A DNA stretch of 64,000 nucleotides from contig NW_005178978.1 of assembly GCF_000350225.1 (NCBI RefSeq), positions 124,001 to 188,000 on the forward strand, written 5' to 3'. The DNA is from Chondrus crispus. Its lineage: Eukaryota; Rhodophyta; Florideophyceae; Gigartinales; Gigartinaceae. Under the pieces are notes generated by a model. It did not search any database. It saw only the letters and a list, made by a program, of their open reading frames with translations, and had not been told where the DNA came from. The number at the start of each line of letters is the position of its first letter. Position 1 is the stretch's first letter. Of the stretch, positions 58,097 through 64,000 are shown piece by piece. The translations under genes and the position numbers were made by a program.

Positions 58097-58524
58097 TAGA
58101 GATGTTCTATCACGGCGTTGCGAAGTAATCCGAACTTCGCTTCGTCGTTGAATCCCGTCTTCTTGTACAGGCGGTCTGCGTTTCGAAGGGACCCATTGAG
58201 GTCCCTGAAGGAAAGGCGAGCAGCCATCACATCCCGAATCACATCTTCAGGTGATTCCACCGAGGCGAACCGCTCGACCAAGGCCTTCTTGACCTTCTTG
58301 TAGTCGGCGCCATTTTAGCTGATGTCTCCATCCTTAACAAATGTCTGATATATGAAGTCGAATGCATCTCCCTCCAGGTAGCGAAGGAGTTCAGATGCCC
58401 TTTCTTCGTCCGATTTGCCAGAGGTGGCAACATTCTCGATCACGAAGAAGAACTTGTGGACGTCGGCTGGCTTCGACCCGTCGAACTCGGACAGGGAGCC
58501 GTCTTCTTTGCCACGCCTCCACAA
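58097..58524 (-). pseudogene. Gag fragment (leftward gypsy)
   Basis: 58524-58315 gives EFDGSKPADVHKFFFVIEN and LLRYLEGDAFDF, a retrotransposon capsid pattern, interrupted by a stop and followed to ~58100 by VERFASVESPEDVIRDV. The frame begins almost at the LTR, so the leader and the gag N-terminus are deleted. Confidence 0.75.
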
Positions 58525-58532
58525 GAGTACTA

Positions 58533-58882
58533 TGTTGGATGCTTAGGGGAAGGAGAGATGGGAAAGTAGGTGTAAGGTGAGAGTTTGGGGAGGAGGATTG
58601 GAAATTGTGTATGGTGAGGGTTCGTAGTGTAGTGTCCCCTTTTATTCACCTCTGCGCTCGCGCTCATATACTACCGGCAGCACGGCTTCCACTCCGAGGT
58701 ACAACTATCCTTCGTGCAGAGATTTTCTACGTGTACACGTGGTGGACATTCCGGCCAATGGGCGGCTACTGAAAGATACTACTTGGGGTCCGTCCCGGGG
58801 TTTGTCCTCGGATTTGCCCTAGGACCTCTTCTAGATTTCTCCCAGAACAGTACCAAGTTCCTGTGATAATTCCCTCCGGACA
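58533..58882 (-). repeat. 5' LTR of the leftward gypsy element
   Basis: 350 bp partner of 52150-52499, a few percent different by eye. The right flank is TGTGT (58883-58887). Confidence 0.9.
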
Positions 58883-58999
58883 TGTGTCTTTAAAATTAAC
58901 AATTGTCTTTTTTAACCCATCAGGAAGGGAGCAGGGGGGGTCGCGATATAGTGCCATCTTTGTTATTGCCAGCTCCGATATAGTGCTACCCTTCTGCGG

Positions 59000-59245
59000 G
59001 TGGCACGAATTTTGAGCCAAAAACGAGGGGTCTCCAGAGAGGCAGTTGGATGGACGTACCGCCCCAAACGAGAGCCGCTGCCGCCGCGGCAAGATATTAT
59101 GCAGTTGCTAACTCGAATAGAGACTATGGCGGAAAAAGGCAGGGTTGATGATGCAATTGGACATCTGCAAAAGCGTAGGGTGGCATTTATGGCTGCGAAA
59201 AAGGAGGAAGTCAATGCGACGGCTCGGCAGTTACTAATAACATAA
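59000..59245 (+). CDS. short ORF inside the 525 bp element
   Basis: ATG at 59000, 81 codons, mostly hydrophilic and helical (QLLTRIETMAEKGRVDDAIG, AFMAAKKEEVNATARQLL). It may be the tail of a protein from the parent element. No family recognised, and it may not be expressed. Confidence 0.3.
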   Translation: MARILSQKRGVSREAVGWTYRPKREPLPPRQDIMQLLTRIETMAEKGRVDDAIGHLQKRRVAFMAAKKEEVNATARQLLIT

Positions 59246-59394
59246 ATGGTTGATTAGACTTGAGTCTGTAGTGAAGATGCGAAGTACATTATGAGGGATG
59301 GCGTCCTGCCAGCAGTCTTTCTGAGCAGTGATGCAAGGAAGTGGCTGCAAAAAGCCGTAACTCTCATTAACTTTCAGTGCCTGGTTCGATACAG

Positions 59395-59441
59395 TATAGT
59401 GCTACCCTATGTCAGTGGCACTGACATAGGGTAGCACTATA
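59395..59441. repeat. perfect hairpin, 22 bp arms
   Basis: TATAGTGCTACCCTATGTCA... is followed after a few bases by its complement. The outer part repeats the inner portion of the element's terminal repeat (TATAGTGCTACCC also at ~58980). Confidence 0.9.
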
Positions 59442-59917
59442 TCGCGACCCCCCCTGTACTGCATGGACTATCTGGGGATGGTGTACAGTTGGATACTGTA
59501 ATGTTGTGCGTATATTAGGAAAAGGTTGAAATACGTTTGAGGGATTGGGGCTATGTTTGTGGAATTAATTGAGTGTCAGACGGGGCCAGCGAATGATGTC
59601 GGCATAGCCAAAAAAAAAGCACTGTTTCCACTTCCGGCAGGGCGTGAAAAATGACACGCGTCACCCGAATTCATTTTTTTTAAAAAAAGACATGCAGCAC
59701 AGCAACGTTCCAAAAAACAACTCGAAAACACCCCCCGGCAGCACGCCCCCAACCAGCGCTTTGGGCCACACCTCTGCGACACCCCCGCCTTACATTCGTC
59801 ATTCCTTCTGCACCGTTCCTTGCCTATCTTTCCCACCGCCTTCGTCCGCCCCTCTCGTCGCCGCAGCCCCACTTCATCGACGACCGAACCGCCGCACCTT
59901 CTCTTCCACCCCGGAAA

Positions 59918-60517
59918 ATGTCGACTTTCACTGAGCTTCAACCCGCGCCCTCTACGGAGGTGCCTGCCGCGCCGGCAGAGTCATCCTCTACAGTCCCCTC
60001 CATTTCGACCTTGTCCCGCGTCGCCGGCATGGTCCCCTCGCTCGAGACGCTCAAGGAGCGCATGGGCGATGTCTGGTCTCGGTCCCGCCCATGGGGCGAG
60101 TTTCTCAACACCTCGCAGATGGGCAAGCCGGAGTTTGCAGACCTCTTCGATCGCATCAAGGAGAATGCCGAGTACTACGCCTTCAACTACCTCGTCATCC
60201 TGCTGCTCATGTCCGCCCTCACCGTCCTCACATCCCCGCTCGCTTTCCTCGGCGGTCTTTTCATCGTCATGGCCTACTTCTATCTTTACTTTCTGAACCC
60301 CGAACCGCTCGTCGTCGCCGGAATTTCCGTCGATAACAACGTCAAGGCAGCCGCTATCATGCTCTTCTCTCTCGTCGTCCTTTGGCTCACGGGCGCGGGC
60401 GCCACTTTCACTGTTCTAGTTCTCGTTGTAGGGATCGTCGCGCTTACCCACGCGGCCGTCCGCAGGCCACCGGGCGAGGCCGATTTCGAGACTGCCTACA
60501 CCCCTGCCACCGTCTAA
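59918..60517 (+). CDS. PRA1 family (prenylated Rab acceptor) membrane protein
   Basis: 199 residues from ATG 59918 (context AAAATGTCG) to TAA 60515. PRA1 proteins sit in ER, Golgi and endosome membranes and bind prenylated Rab GTPases in vesicle traffic. Visible features: a Pro/Ser-rich N-terminus (1-35), the region SRSRPWGEFLNTSQMGKP and RIKENAEYYAFNYLVI typical of the family, then four hydrophobic segments in two close pairs (~88-105, ~107-123, ~140-155, ~157-172) and a short polar C-terminus. Length and layout match the family. No intron. The region ahead has runs of A and T and a C/T-rich leader. The call is firm at family level; which PRA1 subtype is not determined. Confidence 0.88.
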   Translation: MSTFTELQPAPSTEVPAAPAESSSTVPSISTLSRVAGMVPSLETLKERMGDVWSRSRPWGEFLNTSQMGKPEFADLFDRIKENAEYYAFNYLVILLLMSALTVLTSPLAFLGGLFIVMAYFYLYFLNPEPLVVAGISVDNNVKAAAIMLFSLVVLWLTGAGATFTVLVLVVGIVALTHAAVRRPPGEADFETAYTPATV

Positions 60518-61404
60518 TTTGTCCTAAACTTCTGTTTTGCGGGCATCTTGCTTGTTGCAGCCGTGCCCAGTTGATTGTTCGAGTTTTAATATGTAAAGCT
60601 ACCATCTTTCGCTTGTTGATCCTCCAATTCGTGCTGCTGCATGCAGTGACATGCATACCCCCGGCTCGATAGTCTGGGAGGCTGCAATCGGAGTGAGAGC
60701 TGTTGCTCATCTAGATTAGAGCGAAACTCACACTGACACTTAGACTACGCGTAAAAACTTTCAAGATCTATTCTTCCGTGCTCAACGCGTGCGATTCTGG
60801 GTCCTTGCAGACCAAGACTACTTTCTCCGACGGCACATCGACAAGAGTGTCAGCGGCGGAAGTTTCCTGGCGTTATGCGTGACGTCGCCGGTGCGACTAG
60901 GAGGTCTCTGCGCCTCGCCCCGCTACTAAAAGCCGATCCTGACGGTGATCGGCTATAGATCGACCCTTCTCGAGCGGCGAAAGCGAAACCGTGCGAGTTT
61001 GTGGGGATGGCGGATAGCGGTCAGCGTTCTAAGGGAAACAAAGCTTTCTGTAACGGTTAATGGGATTGTCAGTTCGGCCACTTGTGTGGTCGTGGAAATA
61101 GTCAAAGTTAGGCAAGAAAGTTATGGAAAACAGAAAGCAAGCGTCACCGTCAAGACTTCAATAATACTCAAATCGGCTTGTGATCGTAGCGGTTGGGCAA
61201 AGCGCATCAACCGCGCTACCACAAAACGCCATATCGAAATAAAATCGTTCCCAGCGAGTCGACTCTGGTCGGCTGCCGACGATGCTCGGCCTTCGACGAG
61301 GCCGGTCATAAATTCTGTCTGATTACGGTTGCTTCCCTATGGTAATCTCTAGACAATCGGACACATTACTCCTCTCAAACCTTTTGGGCGCTTTTCTGTG
61401 CAAC
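60518..61404. other. intergenic region between PRA1 and the Arg-rich protein gene
   Basis: Convergent 3' ends. A 125-codon plus-strand frame at 60945-61322 has no motif and is probably chance. No RNA gene was recognised. Confidence 0.45.
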
Positions 61405-63249
61405 CTAGAATGCCGGCCCATTCATCTCAGTATTCTGTTCCTCGTCTGACTTCAATGTCTTGCTGTTGCTCGTATCTTCTGGTGGCACTCCCTCTTTCTC
61501 TCGTGTATTACCAACAGTCTCCATCGCTTCCAGCTCTTTAGCATTCCCAAAGCTCGCACTTCCTCCATTCCCCATCTTAACAGCCGTCGCACCCACCTCT
61601 TCAACCGCCGAACTAGAGCCGCTTGTCTTTGCGATGGGGGCCTTCTCAGGTTCCTTTTGTGTTGCTTCATCCGAAACTTTTCCTTGCTTAAGATCTATTT
61701 CATCCTTGCCTGGTGTTTCAGTCAGGTGATCTTCTTTCTTCTTCATCCCGTTCCCTTGCTCATTGACAATGTTCTCTTCAGGACCGGCAGCCTTGTCGGC
61801 AGCAGCAACTTCAGGGGGGCCACCGTCGGCTTCCTTCTGTGGAGATGAGTCCTTCTTTGCCGGGGTGATTACATCCTCATCGGCCGGCTGCTGACTTCCA
61901 GCAATAGGTTGCACAGGGACGTCAACAGTGGTGTTCGGCGCCCCACTATCAGCCTTGGGCCCCATCTCTACATCTCTTGACCCTCGTCTCTCCTCCCCCC
62001 GATCGGGTGGAAGACTTCGTTCCCGATTGCGCTGTCGCCCCCCGTACCGCTCATCGTTATGCTTGCGACCCCGATCGCCGTAACGATCTCTATCCTCGCG
62101 GTCCGGCTCACCCTCCCTGCGATACTTAGACCTATCTCCGCGATCTCTGTATCCGTCGCCCTCATCCCGGTAGCGCCCGTACCGCTCGTAGCGATCATCC
62201 CTGTCGTAGCGATCATCCCTGTCGTAGCGATCATCCCTGTCGTAGCGATCATCCCTGTCGTAGCGATCGTCCTTTTCGTATCGATCGTCCTTGTCCCTGT
62301 CGTAGCGATCGTAACGATCATAGCGATGATAGCGGTCGTGCCGAGAGCGCCTCCTCTCGTAGCGATCGTCGTCATAGCGATCGCGGTCGTCCCGGTAGCG
62401 GCCCCTATCGCGGTCATTCCGGGTGCGATCCCCGTCGCGGTCTCTTTCCCTGTCCCTGTCCCAATCGCCGTCATCCGAGTCCCTTTCATAGCGTCTCAAC
62501 GTGTCGCGGTCCCGGACGCGATCTCTATACCTATCACGGCTGCGGTCGCGGCTTCTGCTCCGATCACGACTGCGGTCCCTTTCACCATCGAGCCTCCTGC
62601 GTTTGCGGTCGCGTCCATCATCCCTCTCATATCTGGAGCTTGCTACGACGACGCTTTCGCCGATCCTGTCGACGACGAGGTGGCCATCGGCCTCCATCTC
62701 CTTGCACAGCTCGGAGAAGGAGCGAAAGTTAGTCTTCCAAACGGCCCAGTCGCGGTTGTTCCGGGCCATGCAGTCGCTAACGACGGAAATGTTAAACGGG
62801 GTGGGGCGCTCGGCCAGGACCTGCTTGAGTGAGTGCAGGAATAGATGCAGCACGAGTTCATTGGGCATGCGGCGTGACGGGGAGACGTTGCGGCCACGGT
62901 CGCGGTCGCGGCGGCGGCGGTCCTCGCGCAGGCGGGGGGGGCGGCGGCGGCGCTTGCGGCGCGGGGGCGAGCGCGAGTAGGACGGCGAGCGGCGGCGCGG
63001 CGACCGCGACCGCGACCGCGAGTTTGAGAGGTGGCGCGGCGAGCGACGGCGGTACGGGGAGCGCGAGCGCGAGCGCGAAGGCGAGCGCGAAGGTGAACGC
63101 GACCGAGACCGCGACCGTGACGGAGAACGCGAACGCGAACGTGAGGGCGAACGAGAGCCTAGACGACGCGGGGAGGAGGAACGAGGAGCCGGGCCAGACG
63201 CCGGGGTCGGGGCCGGGAGGGCGTCGAGATCGACGTACGTGGAGGACAT
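61405..63249 (-). CDS. Arg/Ser and Arg/Asp-rich (SR-like) nuclear protein
   Basis: 614 residues from ATG 63249 to TAG 61405, one exon. Residues ~25-125 are an SR/RS domain (SRSRSRSPSRSRSRSRSPSR) ending in a Lys/Arg cluster. Residues ~130-205 are the only folded-looking part (LVLHLFLHSLKQVLAERP, RNNRDWAVWKTNFRSFSELC, LVVDRIGESVVVAS), possibly a small winged-helix of the LOTUS/OST-HTH kind, which is uncertain. Residues ~210-420 are RD/RDDRYD repeats, including ~18-base tandem units near 62187-62300. The tail is acidic, Lys/Glu-rich. RS and RD domains of this kind occur in splicing and RNA-processing factors. There is no RRM, so it is not a classical SR protein. It is divergent from the plastid-protein gene, about 560 bp apart. 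Confidence 0.75.
   Translation of the reverse strand: MSSTYVDLDALPAPTPASGPAPRSSSPRRLGSRSPSRSRSRSPSRSRSRSRSPSRSPSRSRSRSPYRRRSPRHLSNSRSRSRSPRRRSPSYSRSPPRRKRRRRPPRLREDRRRRDRDRGRNVSPSRRMPNELVLHLFLHSLKQVLAERPTPFNISVVSDCMARNNRDWAVWKTNFRSFSELCKEMEADGHLVVDRIGESVVVASSRYERDDGRDRKRRRLDGERDRSRDRSRSRDRSRDRYRDRVRDRDTLRRYERDSDDGDWDRDRERDRDGDRTRNDRDRGRYRDDRDRYDDDRYERRRSRHDRYHRYDRYDRYDRDKDDRYEKDDRYDRDDRYDRDDRYDRDDRYDRDDRYERYGRYRDEGDGYRDRGDRSKYRREGEPDREDRDRYGDRGRKHNDERYGGRQRNRERSLPPDRGEERRGSRDVEMGPKADSGAPNTTVDVPVQPIAGSQQPADEDVITPAKKDSSPQKEADGGPPEVAAADKAAGPEENIVNEQGNGMKKKEDHLTETPGKDEIDLKQGKVSDEATQKEPEKAPIAKTSGSSSAVEEVGATAVKMGNGGSASFGNAKELEAMETVGNTREKEGVPPEDTSNSKTLKSDEEQNTEMNGPAF
62187..62300. repeat. 18 bp tandem repeat inside the Arg/Asp-rich region
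   Basis: GTAGCGATCATCCCTGTC repeats about five times, then degrades. Each unit encodes one RDDRYD-type hexapeptide on the minus strand. Confidence 0.9.
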
Positions 63250-63811
63250 GGTTGTGGAATCGGGGGAGGGACGGGACGAGGGACGGGGAGAGGGGAATGC
63301 GGAGGGCGTGTGGGTCGACTACGAGTGTGGTCATCGGAACAAGAGCGACACACCGACTGGCGACGCTAATGGGTAGACACGTGTACGCACGGTATATGTT
63401 TAAACACGTGGACGATTTGTATGTGGTGTACACGTGTAGATAGTAGTGCGAAATCTCGCGTTGGGGAGAATTTACAGATGGTTTCTCTGTAATGGAGCGT
63501 GCGGAAGCTCCAGAAGAGGGGAAATATCTGGGCCGTATCATGATTCGGGCCGAATGAGGCCGTGGCAATGCGACAAGCAGAGTGCATCGTGCAATCTGAT
63601 TGGGCGATAGACGGCCCAGATCCAATGCATGGGCGGTGACTATATCTCCCTTCCTACCGCGCTCCACTCGAATTGCATACCGCCCCTGGCAACGTTTGAA
63701 GACATATAAGCCAACAAACAGTGTCGCAACCAAACCACCTCCGATGGCCCTTCTTCCCCTCTCACCCCACCCTCACGCCCCATAGCTCCCACAGCAGCCA
63801 CAGCAGCCACC
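63250..63811. promoter_or_regulatory. divergent promoter region
   Basis: Shared by the Arg-rich gene (leftward) and the plastid-protein gene (rightward). On the plus strand TATAAG at 63705-63710 lies ~100 bases before the ATG at 63812, a candidate TATA box. No equivalent was chosen for the leftward gene. Confidence 0.5.
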
Positions 63812-64000
63812 ATGTCCGCCTTCGCCCTCCCCTCGGCCCTCCCGTCCGCCGTCTCCCTTTCTCGCACCCGTCACACCCTTTGCCCCCGGCGCGCTTCCCC
63901 GCGCACCCCTGTGCGGCGCCGCCCGCCATGCGCACAGCAGCCATCGCAGTCCCCCGACTACGGCGCAGGCTTCATGCCTGAGTCCGACCCAGACTACGAG
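63812..64000 (+). CDS. probable plastid-targeted protein, 5' end (partial)
   Basis: ATG at 63812 in a good context (CAGCCACCATGTCC). The frame is open for 63 codons to the window edge. The first ~45 residues (MSAFALPSALPSAVSLSRTR, then Arg/Pro/Ala/Ser-rich sequence) have almost no acidic residue, many Ser, Ala, Pro and Arg, and a Phe at position 4. This fits a plastid transit peptide of the red-algal type. The mature part starts around DYGAGFMPESDPDYE; too little is visible to name it. Confidence 0.6.
   Translation, partial: MSAFALPSALPSAVSLSRTRHTLCPRRASPRTPVRRRPPCAQQPSQSPDYGAGFMPESDPDYE

Larger units (their letters stand above)
52150..58882 (-). mobile_element. complete leftward Ty3/gypsy element with 350 bp LTRs
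   Basis: Identical-length LTRs at both ends and an exact TGTGT duplication outside (52145-52149 and 58883-58887). Gag, protease, RT, RNase H and integrase fragments lie between, all on the minus strand and all broken. A TG..CA element (54812-55410) is nested in the RNase H region. There is no chromodomain. The usual untranslated leader with a TGG-type PBS is missing next to the 5' LTR, which points to an internal deletion. Confidence 0.92.
58932..59456. mobile_element. 525 bp element with perfect 23 bp terminal inverted repeats
   Basis: CAGGGGGGGTCGCGATATAG begins at 58932, and its exact complement ends at 59456; the match covers 23 bases. A second inverted pair lies near the right end. No clear target duplication was found. 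The CAGGG start is seen in hAT elements, but an 8 bp duplication is absent, so the superfamily is left open. Probably non-autonomous. Confidence 0.85.

Noticed and set aside
60945-61322. 125-codon ORF between PRA1 and the Arg-rich gene
   Set aside because: No motif, and it lies in the convergent 3' regions.
62059-62832. 257-codon plus-strand ORF rich in Ile, Val and Ala opposite the Arg-rich gene
   Set aside because: It is the antisense reading of the RD repeats; repeats keep the opposite frame open by chance.
62858-63733. 291-codon minus-strand ORF over the SR region and promoter
   Set aside because: Shadow of the SR domain in another frame (Ala/Phe and Pro runs), extended through the promoter.
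1-64000. CRISPR arrays, rRNA, tRNA genes
   Set aside because: The tandem repeats (65, 102, ~150 and 18 bp) lack the repeat-spacer pattern, and no rRNA or cloverleaf-type tRNA sequence was recognised by eye. A tRNA scan was not possible.

Overview
This is a nuclear window from a eukaryote, most likely a red alga. Supported genes sit as single long reading frames with few introns, there are no bacterial operons, and retrotransposons and DNA transposons dominate. The last gene begins with what looks like a plastid transit peptide carrying a phenylalanine close to the N-terminus, a feature known from red algae and glaucophytes. No rRNA, tRNA or CRISPR array was recognised. The species cannot be fixed from the sequence alone.

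Bases 1-12200 hold the most unusual part. A leftward gene encodes a ParB/sulfiredoxin-fold (DGQHR) protein with a predicted phase-1 intron and a C-terminal extension leaving the window. A rightward gene encodes a beta-class N4/N6 DNA methyltransferase joined in frame to a SET domain. Their upstream regions form a ~490 bp inverted repeat reaching both start codons, around a core with three 65 bp dyad-containing repeats. Converging on the methyltransferase-SET gene with a 25 bp gap is a large CACTA/Plavaka-like DDE transposase gene, followed by a perfect 32 bp palindrome and a 102 bp tandem repeat. I infer a decayed transposon, or nested elements, carrying chromatin and DNA modification genes. 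Several stops in these genes sit where tryptophan would be expected.

Bases 13100-25350 are repeats: two copies of one LTR family (one degenerate), a second broken transposase of the same superfamily, and a leftward accessory ORF with its own TATA-containing, dyad-rich upstream region.

Bases 25351-37308 are one complete Ty3/gypsy chromovirus bounded by the 5 bp duplication AAATC: 5' LTR, PBS, gag, pol with protease, RT, RNase H, integrase and chromodomain, an unknown 233-codon ORF, an antisense accessory ORF homologous to those at 21-23 kb and 42-44 kb, PPT and 3' LTR. It is interrupted by stops and frameshifts. It landed in a DNA hairpin.

Bases 37314-59460 hold a leftward gag-like remnant, two tandem copies of the accessory-ORF upstream repeat and the third accessory ORF, a dead Ty1/copia pol, three ~600-690 bp TG..CA elements (two with exact 5 bp duplications, one inside a pogo-like transposase and one inside a gypsy pol), a complete leftward gypsy element with 350 bp LTRs (52150-58882, duplication TGTGT), and a 525 bp element with perfect 23 bp terminal inverted repeats.

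Bases 59900-64000 are ordinary gene-dense host DNA: a PRA1-family membrane protein, a large Arg/Ser and Arg/Asp-rich protein, and the 5' end of a probable plastid-targeted protein.
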